A stretch of DNA of 64,000 nt, from NCBI GenBank assembly GCA_964036665.1, contig OZ038529.1:12346060-12410059 (forward strand), given 5' to 3'. The notes below the pieces were generated by a model, which did no database searches, was not told the origin of the DNA, and saw nothing but the letters and a program-made list of their open reading frames with translations. Source of the DNA: Gordius sp. MW1. Lineage: Eukaryota; Nematomorpha; Gordioida; Gordea; Gordiidae. Of the stretch, positions 22,745 to 33,323 are shown piece after piece. Both the position numbers and the translations under genes were made by a program. Positions within the stretch are counted from its first letter, which is position 1, and every line of letters begins with the position of its first letter.

Positions 22745-23327
22745 GATATTTTCAAACAATTTCCAACGGTTTTTAGTCAGAAATTAGGTAAAGTAAAAGA
22801 TCTTAAAGTTGTTATTGAGGTAGAAAAGACAGCACGTCCGATAAGTTTTACCGCAAGACGCGTACCATTTCCGCTACGTCACGCTGTCGAAACAGAGTTG
22901 AAATGGTTAAAAGGTGAAGGAATTATTAAAAAGATCGACCCGACAACAACTCCGATAAATTGGACGACGCCTACGGTTAACATTGGGAAGAAATCCGGTG
23001 ACGTCCGCATATGTGGGGATTTCAGATTGACTGAACAAATTTCTATCAAAAGATAACGATCTTATGCCAACGTTAAAAGATGTTGCAAGTGAAATAGCAG
23101 GTGGTAAATTATTCTCTATCATTGATTTAAGAGATGCTTTCCTTCAATTAACAATTTCTGAGGAGAGTTCTAAATTGTTAAACATAGCTACTCATATTGG
23201 GTATTTTCAATATTTACGGTTACCTTTTGGGTTAATTATGGCGCCTAAAACATTTCATCGTTATATGAAAAACTTGATCAAAGGCTTAAAAGGCGTATGC
23301 GTTTTTATGGACGATGTTGTTGCGTCA
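22745..23327 (+). pseudogene. gypsy reverse transcriptase, N-terminal two thirds
   Basis: After the hAT insertion the gypsy frame resumes. It reads ELKWLKGEGIIKKID, then GDVRICGDFR, shifts frame at about 23040, then continues PTLKDVASEIAGGKLFSIID, LRLPFGLIMAPKTF and the catalytic FMDDV at 23314. These are the fingers and palm of a Ty3/gypsy reverse transcriptase, which copies element RNA into DNA. The sequence is interrupted directly after the catalytic aspartates by the fragment at 23328-24100. Confidence 0.9.
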
Positions 23328-24100
23328 ATTACTATTTTGCTCGCGGCATATTATTTATGTCTTGAAACTTAATTGACTCATTTACATTACCTTACTACTT
23401 CGCGACGTTAATTGACTAATCACATATACCTCACGGATTCACCATTAAATGTAATTGATTTATTTAATTAATTCGCGATTATATAAAGGCGTTTAAAACT
23501 TCATTACTCTTTGAACTCTTTTCTTTTCCCTCACTTTATCTTCATCACTCTTCGAACTCTTTTTTCCCTCACTTTATTAATACTTTCAATAAAGAGTCTC
23601 CCCTCCCAATAATTGGTGACCCCGCATTTCGGGGGAGCCATTTTTTTCCTCCCCCAGAACACGCCCTTAAGCAACGGCATCTTGGTTTTTTTTTGTCAAA
23701 ATTATGAAACTTAGATATTGGGCACTTCTTGGTGAATCCTAAATCAAATACAAATATTGTAAATACACGATCGAGCTGCAACAACCAACTTCAGCCTCTC
23801 AACTAACCTCGAGCAATACGTGTCTGACTGCTGTGAGGGAAACAGGCTGCCTATTTACTTGATTGTTTCTATGATGAAAACCATGATGCCAGACTACAAC
23901 AACAACGTCTGCCGAACGCCCAACCACTGTTCTGCGCATGGCCCTAATCACAAAACCCATCTCAACATCAACCTTAATTAGCCTCTTGCAACGAGCAAAG
24001 ACTAAGTTCGGCAAAACAATAACACCTACTACCAACGTTCTCACCACCGCTTACCGGTTTAGTTGATGACCGATTGCAATTCCAATATAGATACCTCAAC
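23328..24100 (+). mobile_element. Fragment of another LTR retrotransposon inserted in gypsy
   Basis: The gypsy reverse transcriptase stops at about 23327 (FMDDV) and resumes at about 24096 (IISGKNN). The insert holds LTR-like sequence with a TATA box (TTATATAAAGG near 23480), an AATAAAG signal near 23588 and CCAATAATTGGTGACCCCGC near 23607. The last of these looks like an LTR end followed by a primer-binding site. About 480 bp of leader-like sequence follows. I did not find a matching target duplication or a second LTR, so the exact limits and class (gypsy or BEL/Pao) are open. Confidence 0.55.
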
Positions 24101-24770
24101 CGTCATAATAAGCGGGAAAAACAACAAGGAACATAATAAAAATCTATTAGAAACGTTAAACTTAATCAAAGACGCAGGATTAACGACAGCACTTAAATAA
24201 ACTACAATTGTTCAAAAAATCAATAAAATTTTTGGGTCATACTATAGATGAAAATGGCATTCATCCTAAGGTTGAGGCAATTAAAAATTTCAAAGTACCA
24301 ATTAATCGTACAGAATTGAGATCTTTCCTAGGTTTAGTTAATTATCTTGGAAGTTATATTCCCCAATTACAGTCCAAAAGTTCAATTTTATAAAATGGAA
24401 TTGGAGCATGACAGAAACACAGGCCTTTAACGGAATAAAAAACTTAATTTCAACGGATAAAACAATAATCCCCTATCAAAATAATTTACCCATTATAATT
24501 TCATGCGACGCATCAAACAAAGGTTTAGGAGCTGTAATTGCACCTAAATTTATTTGTGGTCAAGAAAGACCGATAGCTTTTGCCTCTCGTACTCTAAGTC
24601 CAGCAGAACGGAATCATTCTGTAATTGACCGCGAAGCCGCTGCAATAATGTTCACCATACAGAAATTTCACGAATACATTTTTGGGAGGAAATTTACATT
24701 AGTTAGACCATCGTCCTTTAGAAAGAATTTTTGGTTCTAATAGAGAACTCGAGCCTTCGGCCCTCGTGGG
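24100..24770 (+). pseudogene. gypsy reverse transcriptase thumb and RNase H
   Basis: Contains SIKFLGHTIDENGIHP and RTELRSFLGLVNYLG (thumb), then IISCDASNKGLGAV and RPIAFASRTLSPAERNHS (RNase H-like, with the catalytic aspartate in CDAS). RNase H removes the RNA strand during copying. There is a stop near 24198, a shift near 24390 and another shift near 24708 where the frame moves to DHRPLERIFGSNRELEPSAL. It ends at about 24770 against G-rich foreign sequence. Confidence 0.88.
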
Positions 24771-24900
24771 AAGGGGGAGGGGAGAAGGGGAGGGGAAGGG
24801 GGAACGTAACTCATTTATACTCCGTATTAATGGGCGAGAAAGGTGGGAAGGAGCAAGAATGCCTATAGGGGGGTATTACATGCAAAATGAGTAGTTAATT
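24771..24900. repeat. G-rich dispersed repeat end
   Basis: After GAGGGGAAGGGGGAAC comes TTATACTCCGTATTAATGGG then CGAGAAAGG and AATGCCTATAGGGGGG. The reverse complement of 30290-30365 carries the same words in the same order (TATACTCCGTAG, ATGGGCGAGAATGCC, TATGGGGGG), so both are ends of one repeat family. No coding content. Confidence 0.5.
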
Positions 24901-26580
24901 ATTTATACAAATGTTCCATCACTTTGACCAGTGGTGATCTTTTCTAATGGTTAGCAGACAGCCAAATAACTAGCCTATAAATGTAATCAAGAAAAAAAAA
25001 TCGATTTTAATCACAATTTGGCAAATGGTCATTTTTTACATTGATCAGTAGCCAGCGGACGGTCAAAAAGTCATATTATCAATGGTATTAACAAGAATAA
25101 AATTTTAATGTAATTAAAAAAAAAAATTTGTCCTCTTCGGGATTCGAACCCACATCAGTAGAGGCATAGGCTTTTGTGGGGAGGGCATAGGGACCCATAT
25201 GAGTAGAGGCGTAGGCCCTTGTAGGGGAGGGCATAGGGTCATTATCAATGTTAACCTAATAAACCAATTCAAAAAAGAAAAAAAAATTCAAATCACAATT
25301 TGGCTATTGGTCATTTTTTTCATAGATCAGTAGCCAGCGGACGGTAAAAAAGTCATATTATCAATGGTATTAACAAGAACAAATTTTTTTTTTCCGGGGA
25401 TTGAACCCGCACTGCAAGTCAGAAAGTTGAAAGCCGGTGTAAGAACGTTGGAGGACTGACGGGCATAGGGTAATTATCAATGTTAACCTAATATACCAAT
25501 TCAAAAGCGAAAAAAAATTAAAATTTCGAATCACAATTTGGCAAATGGTCATTTTTTCATTGGTCAGTAGCCAGCGGACGGTCAATAAGTCATATTATCA
25601 ATGGTATTAACAAGAACACAATTTTAATTTAATAAAAAAAAATTTTTTGTCCTCTCCGAATATTAAACCGGCAAGTCAGAAAATTGAAAGCCGGTGTAAT
25701 AACTTGGAGGACGGACGGATGGACAACAAAAAGCGAGTCCATAAATTGCATAACAATTAAAAAAAACTGTCCTCTCCGGGGATTGAACCGGCAAGACAGA
25801 AAGTTGAAAGCCGGTGTAATAACTTAGAGGACGGATGGACGAACGGACAACAAAAAGCGAGCCCATAAATTGCATAGCAATTAAGGTATTAACTAGAACA
25901 TAATTTTAATTTAATTTAAAAAATAAAAATTTGTCCTCTCCAAGATTCGAACCCACATCAGTAGAGGCATAGGCTTTTGTGGGGGGGCACATGGATCCAT
26001 ATCAGTAGAGACATAGGCTCTTGTAGGGGAGGGCATAGAGTCATTATCAATGTTAACCTAATATACCAATTCAAAAACGAAAAAAAAATTTCGAACAATT
26101 TGGCAAATGGTCATTTTTTTCATTGGTCAGTAGCCAGCGTAAGGTCAAAAAGTCATATTATCAATGGTATTAACAAGAACAAAAGTTTAATTTAATTAAA
26201 AAAAAAAATTTGTCCTCTCCGGGGTATGAACCCGCACTGCAAGTCAGAAAGTTGAAAGCCGGTGTAAGAACGTTGGAGGACGACGGGCATACGATAATTT
26301 CAATGTTAACCTAATATACCAATTCAAAAGCGAAAAAAAAATTTCAAATCACAATTTGGCAAATGGTCATTTTTTTCATTGGTCAGTAGCCAGCGGACGG
26401 TCAAAAAGTCATATTGTCAATGGTATTAACAAGAACAAAATTTAAATTTAATTAAAAAAAATATTTGTCCTCTCCTGGGCTTGAACCGGTAAGTCAGAAA
26501 GTTGGAAGCCGGTGTAATAACTTGGTGGACGGACGGACGGACGGATAACAAAAAGCGAACCCATAAATTGCAGCAATTAA
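24895..26580. repeat. Complex tandem array with tRNA-like units
   Basis: A block with TTGGCAAATGGTCATTTTTT, TCAGTAGCCAGCGGACGGTC and CATATTATCAATGGTATTAA repeats about five times (near 25018, 25300, 25535, 26098, 26352). Between blocks stand seven short units described separately, and ACGG runs. Each whole unit is about 240-280 bp, but unit types differ, so the array is a mixture of higher-order repeats. It sits inside the gypsy RNase H region. The reverse-oriented phrase GACTGCTGACCATTAG near 29434 is a relative. Confidence 0.8.
25130..26530 (-). ncRNA. Seven tRNA-like units within the array (not functional tRNAs)
   Basis: Units start at 25130, 25393, 25649, 25769, 25933, 26212 and 26467. 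The best (26212-26281, 25649-25712, 25769-25832) are 64-70 nt, begin GTCCTC and end GAGGAC, so the ends can pair as an acceptor stem. On the minus strand they contain GTGCGGGTTCAATCCCCGG or GTGGGTTCGAATCCC, which fits the T-arm and pol III B box (GGTTCRANNCC). The A box is poor and no anticodon arm is convincing. They are best read as tRNA-derived (SINE-like) parts amplified in tandem. Confidence 0.6.
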
Positions 26581-26647
26581 TTTAAGTAAAGTCACTAATA
26601 ATCGATTAGTTAGATTAAGTAGCAAAGCTCTTACACTATGATTTTAA

Positions 26648-27590
26648 TCTTATATATAAAAATGAAACTATGTATGTTTGTGTGTGTGTGTATGCCGCCA
26701 CCAATTTTGGAAAACTACCAGACCGATTGGCTCAAAATTTCACAATTTATTTCTGACACTCTTTAGCATGTTTTAAGATTTGTTCGAGCCAAATCGGTCC
26801 AGTAGTTTTCGAGCGAGTTTGTTTTATACGTTTTGACGTTTAATAAAATGTCAATCAAACGCAACCTCATGACGTACTGCGTATCTATCGTTTGAAGTGT
26901 GATAAATGTAGGCATGTCCTGCGGAAAATGCGAAACTTTTTATTATTTGAAACATTAAATCAATGTCATTTTTTTGCTTCACGTCAATTATTATTAAAGG
27001 ACGGTTGTGTCCCCTCCTGCGTGGCTAAATAAATTAAAAAATCTAATTTTGTCATTTTTTGCGCGTTAAATAAGGAGAAAAATGAAAACACTTTTAACAA
27101 AGTGCCAATAAATGTTGATATATCTCAGTTCTTCGGACATTATTAAGTTCAGAATTGAAAGTTTTATTCAGAAACAAATAATTATAATTATGATATTGTT
27201 TCTTAATTACAAAAAATTGCTTGAAGGGCCAGAGGGCCAAAGATTTCTCCTTGGGGGGGGGCCATGGGGCCAGGTTTTCTCTCTTGGGTGGGCCAGGGCC
27301 TTGGACCATCTTTAACTATTTGTTTAAAATTTTTTGCATAATAATCACTTACTAATTATATTTGATGGCCAAAGATTTTTCCCTTGAGGGGGGCCATGGG
27401 GCCAGGTTTTCTCTTTGGGTGGGCCAGGGCCTTGGACCCTCTTTAACTATTTGTTTAAAATTTTTTGCATAATAAACACTTACCAAGTATATTTGATTTC
27501 TTAATCTATTGAAATTTATCTATAAGATGATACATATTCTGCTAATACACCCGGGTAAATGGCAAAACAACGTTTGCCGGGTTCATCTAG
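26648..27590 (+). mobile_element. Non-autonomous Helitron
   Basis: Begins TCTTATATATAAAAATGAAA and ends CATCTAG, between A and T, as Helitrons do. Near the 5' end is the phrase GAAAACTACCAGACCGATTGG and later CCAAATCGGTCCAGTAGTTT, known from arthropod-type Helitrons. A hairpin (ACCCGGGTAAA / TTTGCCGGGT) lies about ten bases before the CTAG end. It has no Rep/helicase, so it relied on another element. It contains a two-copy tandem repeat (27232-27495). It is inserted between the array and the gypsy remainder. Confidence 0.85.
27232..27495. repeat. Two-copy tandem repeat, about 130 bp, inside the Helitron
   Basis: GGCCAAAGATTT, then GGGCCATGGGGCCAGGTTTT, GGTGGGCCAGGGCCTTGGAC and TTTGCATAATAA occur twice in the same order. 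The open frames over it on both strands are repeat artefacts. Confidence 0.8.
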
Positions 27591-28830
27591 TATTAAATAT
27601 ATACCTGAATCAACGAACAATGTGCGGATGCTTTATCAGGTTTAATTTCTATTTCAAATTATTCCGACCCGAAATCGGATCACGAATATAAATTAATTAA
27701 ATTAAACTTAATAGACGCCTTATCCATTAATCGTAAAACTTTGATAAATAAAACTTTGAAAGATGATGTACAATAGAAGTTATAAAATTATTTCAAAATA
27801 ATTGGCAAGGTGATATCTCCAATGAAAAAGTAAAAATTATTCGATTTGAAAATTTATATATTGTGCGAAGATAACACATTATATTTCAAAAATAGACTCA
27901 TTATACCCTCTAGTTTGAAATCAGAGATTTTAAAAATACTACATAATGGGCACCCAGGGAATGGAGCCATGAAATCTCTAGGAAGGTATAACGTATTTTG
28001 GACCAACTTGGACAATGACATAGAACAATAATTGGTAATTCACATCACTTGTAAGTTACCTTTTTTTTTCTCTCTTTTTTTTTCTCTTTTTTTTTATTGA
28101 TAATGGTCGCTGGACGACCGAAATATCTAAACCCATTTCCACCCTCGCATTTTATCAATCCTAAACTACCATTATTGGAAACTAACTTTATAAATACGTA
28201 TATGATTGTAATAATTGTCAAGAAGGTAGACCATCGCGAAAGAAGGACTAATGTCTTCCTGGAATATTCCCAATAAACCTTGGGAAAGGATCCATATTGA
28301 TTTTCGGGGCCAATATCAAACAATTATTGATTGGTTTGATGCTCTTACAAAATGGCCGGAGGTTATGGTTATTAGGCAAATCAGCAGCGCGAACATAATT
28401 AAAAATTTACGAGTTTTGTTTTCCAGATATGGACTTCCACGATACATAGTTAGCGAAAATAGACTACAATTTACGTCGGACCAATTTAAAAATTTCTGCA
28501 AAGCAAACGGCATTCGACTTTTTCATGGTGCACCTTACCACCCTAGAACTAATGGTTCAGAGAGATGCATTAGGACAATTAAAAGCAAATTTTTCGCGGG
28601 GAGGAGACAGGGGTTAGATGATCATGAAAATTTGTTGCAAGTTTTATTTAATATGCGTACGACTGTGAATACCACTACTGGTATTAGTCCGGGAAAAGGC
28701 ATGTTTAACCGAAGACTCCGTACAACTTTCGACCAACTAAAATGGACGCACAATGATAGAATTGGTTGCCTTATGGAAACAAAAATATTACAGAAACCGA
28801 GGGTTAGAATATAGAGACTTTACACCGAAT
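27591..28830 (+). pseudogene. gypsy RNase H end, H2C2 finger and integrase core
   Basis: After the Helitron, a tail with YIPESTNNVRM (from the ...N-V-A-D-A-L-S end of RNase H) appears near 27600. Then comes the H2C2 region with LRILHNGHPGNGAMKSLGR-like residues (27900-28030; the sequence has LKILHNGHPGNGAMKSL). The integrase core runs from 28251: IHIDFRG carries the first aspartate, VSENRLQFTSDQF has E where the second aspartate is usual, and TNGSERCIRTIK carries the glutamate. A T-rich stretch at 28060-28100 breaks the link. Integrase joins the DNA copy to the host; this one has a changed catalytic residue and shifts. Confidence 0.88.
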
Positions 28831-29052
28831 CAAGAAGTCTGGGTCAAGAACGACAGGTCTCCTGGCTAGAGAGAGGGTAGAATCCTTACAAAAAACAGTC
28901 GACAACAGAACACAACAAAAACATTCAGATCAAATGAGACCAAATAAAAGAACCGATCCGGCAGCTATCTCTGAAGACAACATATTATGAATAAAAGAGT
29001 ATCCGTACCACCTGTAAGATACACCGAGGGTTCCGCTTAAAGAAGGGAGAAG

Positions 29053-29247
29053 TGTAGTGACAGTTATTAGTTATTTGAATATACGCTTCGTTATTTGAAA
29101 CATAATTACCTATTTTAAATATATGAATTTATGTCTGCGTATGATTTTATCGTCTGCTTTTCATTACACGCGGTATTGAAAATAAAAAGTCATTGTTTCG
29201 TTTGTAATCTAAGTTGTTTGGTATTCTACCCCTGCCACGTCATTACA
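29053..29247 (+). repeat. 3' LTR of the Ty3/gypsy element
   Basis: 195 bp, TGTAGTGACAG ... CATTACA, then CTTTA. It is preceded by the purine tract. A TATA-like or AATAAA-type signal is present as AAAATAAAAAG near 29180. Confidence 0.9.
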
Positions 29248-29252
29248 CTTTA

Positions 29253-30250
29253 TACATAAATTTCTTTGGGAAACTTGGCTAGGTTGTTGCCATATATCGG
29301 ATACTTGCGAAACTGGCTAAATGATTCCCAGCAAATTGTGATGACTGTTGCTTACTTCTACTTCCAAAGTGGGATTAAAATTTTTTTTCGTATTTTTAAT
29401 ATTTGGCCCTTATCTTTTATACGTTTTTTGACCTGCTGACTGCTGACCATTAGAAAAAATGACCATTGGCCAAAGTGTGATCGCAAATTTTTTTCGTTTT
29501 TTAATATTTGGCCTTTAAGTATTTAAACGTTTTTTAACCTGCTGACTGCTGACCGCCCTTATATAATTTCTTCCCCACGTCTTACCACACCCCTTACTAG
29601 GTTCTTTATATATATAGTTTTACAAATTGGTTTGCCCCGTTCTTTTTTGCTAATAAAACCGCTATCCACTAACCTAACCCTAAATATAGTGCAAAATTTT
29701 CACCTTCATTTTACCGTCGCATCTAATATTCGCACCATAATCCATTCTTTTACTCGCTAGAATAGGTATAGTGTTAACATATATTGTTACTTTCTTGCTT
29801 ATACTATGCATATGCGCATGATTTGAATAGAGTCTATTGTCATAATTCAAATTATAGGTTGCTTAATCCAAAATTGATTAAATTTACAAAGTATTAAAAT
29901 AATTATTTAAACTGTTTTATAGGTTAAAGGAATCCGCTTCAACTCTTAATTTAAAGTTGTACGTTTTCGAAGGATGACTATTGGCTTTTCCAAGGTCCTA
30001 CCCTCTATTTGCGTTCCCTTCGCCATAATTTGCCTAGTAAAATTTGATATAAGGCAATAAAAACTAGTTTATAATAAAGAATGAATGAAAACCTATTCCT
30101 CGAAATAAAGTATAAAATGCATAAAGTTTTTTTGCATAAAAATATTAAAAAGCTAATTTTTTATAATAATAAACTGCTATAAAACATTTATTATTATTTT
30201 ATTTATTAAGGTAAATTATTATTATAAAAATAGTATATTTAAAAAAACAA
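29253..30250. repeat. Intergenic with a two-copy tandem repeat
   Basis: At about 29370-29570 a unit with TTTTTCGTATTTTTAATATTTGGCC (given as TTTAATATTTGGCC), TATACGTTTTTTGACC and TGCTGACTGCTGACC is present twice, about 120 bp apart. It is related in inverse to the array at 24895-26580. The remainder is AT-rich without recognisable genes. Confidence 0.5.
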
Positions 30251-30279
30251 TTATAACGTTATACGAATATTATCTGACT

Positions 30280-30480
30280 CCCTGCTTAACCATCCCCCCC
30301 CCATAGGCATTCTCGCCCATAAATTGCATAGCAAATGTGCTACGTTTCTACGGAGTATAGATGAGTTTAGTAAAAACAATACCACAAAATAAGGAAATGT
30401 ACCAAAAAGAAAAAACGAACTCCAAGTCAGACCCGCGGCCCCCAACCCCCTTCCCGCCTCTCCCACCAGGGACGAAGCCC
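30280..30480. repeat. Dispersed repeat end with TAAATTGCATAGC motif
   Basis: Inverse relative of 24771-24900 (see the shared words ATACTCCGT and GGCATTCTCGCCC) and carrier of the CCCATAAATTGCATAGCAA motif. It ends in a C-rich stretch near 30430-30480. The open frame on the minus strand is not considered a gene. Confidence 0.5.
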
Positions 30481-30561
30481 CTGGTTTTTAATTGCAATCA
30501 ATATTTTGCCTGTGTTTAGAAAGATGACATATTAAAATACAAATAGGCGTAAATTAATTAC

Positions 30562-30567
30562 TTTATT
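30562..30567 (-). promoter_or_regulatory. Polyadenylation signal of RBM12
   Basis: AATAAA on the minus strand, 72 nt past the RBM12 stop codon (which ends at 30639). The spacing fits a short 3' UTR. Confidence 0.6.
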
Positions 30568-30638
30568 ACATGGTAACTATGCACAAAATTTACAGTTAAT
30601 ACTTAAAAGAACAAATAAATATATTAGGTGAAAATGTA

Positions 30639-33251
30639 TTAATATAAAAGTGCAAGGGAAAGTTTCCTGCTTTTATATGATTTGCCATTCATAGCTTCCA
30701 AAACGCGATTGCAGGCTTGAGGGTTGGGAAAGCCTAAAGTGGCTTCGCCAGTAGGATTGCCATCCGCGTGTATGATTTGAAGGGTGTGAGGGATGCAATG
30801 AAATGGTTTAAAAAGATCAATTATGTCATCGGCAGTTACATCATCAGGGAGATTTTTAATCTTGACCTTATGTATTGTACGCTGATTTAAACCAAATCGA
30901 AAGTTACCTTGAGAGGGGGAAGGCCCACTACCGTTTGCAAAGCTGGGCATAGCTTTGCCAAGGAGTGAGGATCTGAAGCAGGTGTTTTTTTGAAAATTAT
31001 TAGTGCCGTTACCATTTGGCCAATCCATCAGATCAAACTTACGAAGATAACGTTTTATCTCATGCAAATTCAAAGCACTTGCTATATTAACAACATTATT
31101 TTGACCGATGCGTAACCCATTAAGTCTAGCCACAACTGCATTCATATCTATGACGTTATGCAATTCAACAAAAGCCTGACCCACCATTTTACCGTGGTCT
31201 GTTAATAAATGAATACTTTTAGGATTGATATTGTGGGAGGTAAACATCGAGGCTATATCTTTGACGGAAAATGATGTAGGAAGATTGCTAACATGAACTG
31301 CAAAAAATACGCTCACATTTGAATCGTTGGGAAAATTTTGTTGGTTGGTGTATTGTTGTTGTTTGTTCATCAAATTTGAGGAGCCAAATGCATCAATCGG
31401 TGCTTGACTTTTATGCTTATTGAGGGAGATAACATTTTGGCGAACAATTTCAATGACATCCAACTTAGAAATCTCTTCAATTAGTACACTTCTATCTAAA
31501 ATTTTCATTTTTTGTTGATCCAGAGCTGCGTCGAGGTGCTTTTTAGTCGCAAACTCCACATATGCCATACCTGTCCTTTTGCCACTGTCGTTCGTTTCAA
31601 TATGAAGGTTGAGAATGTGTAGGTCTTTGAAAAATCTTTGTACGTCGACGGGATCTGCTTCGTATGCTAGATTGCGCAATTTGACACAAAAACCGCGAGG
31701 AGTTGAGGAAGAAATTTTATTTGTCGTTATAGATGATTTAGCTCGGGGATCAATACCCGTCCAATTATTAGCTGTCAGATTATCAATTGTACTCATACTT
31801 TCATTGGGCTGATTATTAAATTCATGCAATTTATTAACATAATTGCCAATTGGTTGCGTATTCAAACTTCCTATTTCTCCACCCGATTTATTTTGACGCG
31901 ATTTTTCTTTAAACCAATGCTCCTCAAAGGATTGAAAAACTTCAACGCGATTTTTAAAATTTGGTAACCTTTGACCGTTTTTGGCCAGTGCCCGTTGGTA
32001 CCCACTTTCACTACGTAACCTAAGAATTAATTTATCAGTAGACTCAAGTCGTGGCCCTAATATTTCCACAATCCCTTCTTGTCCCTGCCACAAGTCGCAA
32101 CCCGAAAAAAAGTCTTCAATGTCACCTAACCGAAATTCGACGGGTATATTTCTCACTTCCACAAAATATTTGGTAAAAGAATTAACTCTTTTATTGCCGC
32201 TAACTCTTGGGGTAAAAGGAATTTGGCTAGCATCGTAGGAATTTATAAGCATATTTCTATTATTGATCGTAAAATCTGGGTTGGACAAAATAACATTTTT
32301 GGCTGTGGTATTGGAAGTGGTACCATGGTATTCGTGTTGAATTAAGGAGGGCATTGTGCTTAAAGGTAAATTTGCATGTTGTGGCATGAAAAATGGCAAT
32401 GGGGGAGGGTATAAAGCAGAATTTACTAAGGGGTTAAACTTATTTTCAGAGTAAGAAGATTTTAATAGTGGATTGTAATTAGTAGCATAACTTGATGAGC
32501 CAGCATTCATACTAGTATCCATGTTCGAAGCCTGACTACTATTGTAGGCAGGCGTTATAAGGGATGTTGATGTCAAATTGTGATAAGGTGGAATTGAGTT
32601 CGAATAATTGATGTCGCTAGAAGCAGTATAAAGGGCTTGATATCCAGATGTCGTGTAATTTACTGTATCGCGGTCATTAGTTACCTTTTCAGAGATGCTT
32701 TTTTTATTAACCATGCGGGGATCGACACGGGCGTTTGGGTTGTAAGAGGATTCGTTAGACACCCTTTTGCGATCAGGACTTCTGGACCTGGATCTCGGTC
32801 TATATCGATCTCTACTATGATCGAACCTATCCACAGACCTCGACTTGCTCCTGGTTGACCGATCTCGATTGTGTTCACCTTTATTATTGGCTTTAGCCGT
32901 ATTACTGGAATTTTGGTTGGCCAAATGAGTCACAGAATTGGAATCGCCGCTGAGGGAAGCGGCGGCCATGAATAATTTTGCTTGCCGTTCACGTGCTGCC
33001 AAAATAACATTTTGCATCTCGTTGCGTGACGAAAGGAGGAGTCTTATCCGGGATTCCTTAATAGTTTGATTCGTCATGTTCATTGCTTGTCGGGCATCTT
33101 CGTCCGTGGCGAATCCAATAAAAGCATCACCAAATTCACCCCCTACGATGTGAACGCCGCCTTCGGGTATGCAGAGACCTTTAAAATATTCTCGAATATC
33201 CAAAGTGTTGGCCGAAAGAGGCAAGTTTTGCAGCCGTATGATCACTGCCAT
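30639..33251 (-). CDS. RBM12: RNA-binding protein 12-like, five RRMs
   Basis: Predicted nuclear RNA-binding protein of 870 residues, uninterrupted. It opens MAVIIRLQNLPL, then GGVHIVGG and FATDEDARQAM, close to the start of vertebrate RBM12 and RBM12B. RRM-type domains lie at about 3-75, 361-440, 520-595, 648-725 and 794-868. A short Arg-Ser block (SRSRSPDRKR) lies at about 128-165, and an Asn/Ser/Pro-rich linker spans 200-345. The last RRM with NPTGEATLGF and KLSLALLY ends the protein, as in the family. The frame runs 24 codons further upstream, but the conserved MAV start at 33251 is chosen. Two vertebrate paralogues exist, so RBM12 stands for the RBM12/RBM12B group. Exact RNA targets cannot be told from sequence. 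Confidence 0.9.
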   Translation of the reverse strand: MAVIIRLQNLPLSANTLDIREYFKGLCIPEGGVHIVGGEFGDAFIGFATDEDARQAMNMTNQTIKESRIRLLLSSRNEMQNVILAARERQAKLFMAAASLSGDSNSVTHLANQNSSNTAKANNKGEHNRDRSTRSKSRSVDRFDHSRDRYRPRSRSRSPDRKRVSNESSYNPNARVDPRMVNKKSISEKVTNDRDTVNYTTSGYQALYTASSDINYSNSIPPYHNLTSTSLITPAYNSSQASNMDTSMNAGSSSYATNYNPLLKSSYSENKFNPLVNSALYPPPLPFFMPQHANLPLSTMPSLIQHEYHGTTSNTTAKNVILSNPDFTINNRNMLINSYDASQIPFTPRVSGNKRVNSFTKYFVEVRNIPVEFRLGDIEDFFSGCDLWQGQEGIVEILGPRLESTDKLILRLRSESGYQRALAKNGQRLPNFKNRVEVFQSFEEHWFKEKSRQNKSGGEIGSLNTQPIGNYVNKLHEFNNQPNESMSTIDNLTANNWTGIDPRAKSSITTNKISSSTPRGFCVKLRNLAYEADPVDVQRFFKDLHILNLHIETNDSGKRTGMAYVEFATKKHLDAALDQQKMKILDRSVLIEEISKLDVIEIVRQNVISLNKHKSQAPIDAFGSSNLMNKQQQYTNQQNFPNDSNVSVFFAVHVSNLPTSFSVKDIASMFTSHNINPKSIHLLTDHGKMVGQAFVELHNVIDMNAVVARLNGLRIGQNNVVNIASALNLHEIKRYLRKFDLMDWPNGNGTNNFQKNTCFRSSLLGKAMPSFANGSGPSPSQGNFRFGLNQRTIHKVKIKNLPDDVTADDIIDLFKPFHCIPHTLQIIHADGNPTGEATLGFPNPQACNRVLEAMNGKSYKSRKLSLALLY

Positions 33252-33323
33252 TTTCAAAGGTGATACAAGGGTCAAAATTTGATCTATAAATTTAAGACGG
33301 AATAAAAAATCATATTTTAGCAC

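Larger units (their letters stand above)
17145..29247 (+). mobile_element. Ty3/gypsy LTR retrotransposon with nested insertions
   Basis: 5' LTR 17145-17340 and 3' LTR 29053-29247 share their sequence from TAGTGACAGTTATT to ACGTCATTACA. CTTTA flanks both outer sides (17140-17144 and 29248-29252), a perfect 5-bp target duplication. A likely primer-binding site, TTTGGCGACGAGG, follows the 5' LTR. A purine-rich tract AAAGAAGGGAGAAG precedes the 3' LTR. Inside, in order: gag with a CCHC knuckle, protease, reverse transcriptase, RNase H, H2C2 and integrase. Four insertions lie within it: 18520-22744, about 23328-24100, about 24771-26647 (array), and the Helitron 26648-27590. Short LTRs and this primer site recall the Mag-like branch, but that is a guess. 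It encodes no intact protein. Confidence 0.92.

Noticed and set aside
25130-26530. Functional tRNA genes
   Set aside because: The B box and end pairing are present, but the A box is poor and no normal anticodon arm can be drawn.
27094-27315. Overlapping open frames on both strands
   Set aside because: Both arise from the GGCC-rich tandem repeat inside the Helitron.
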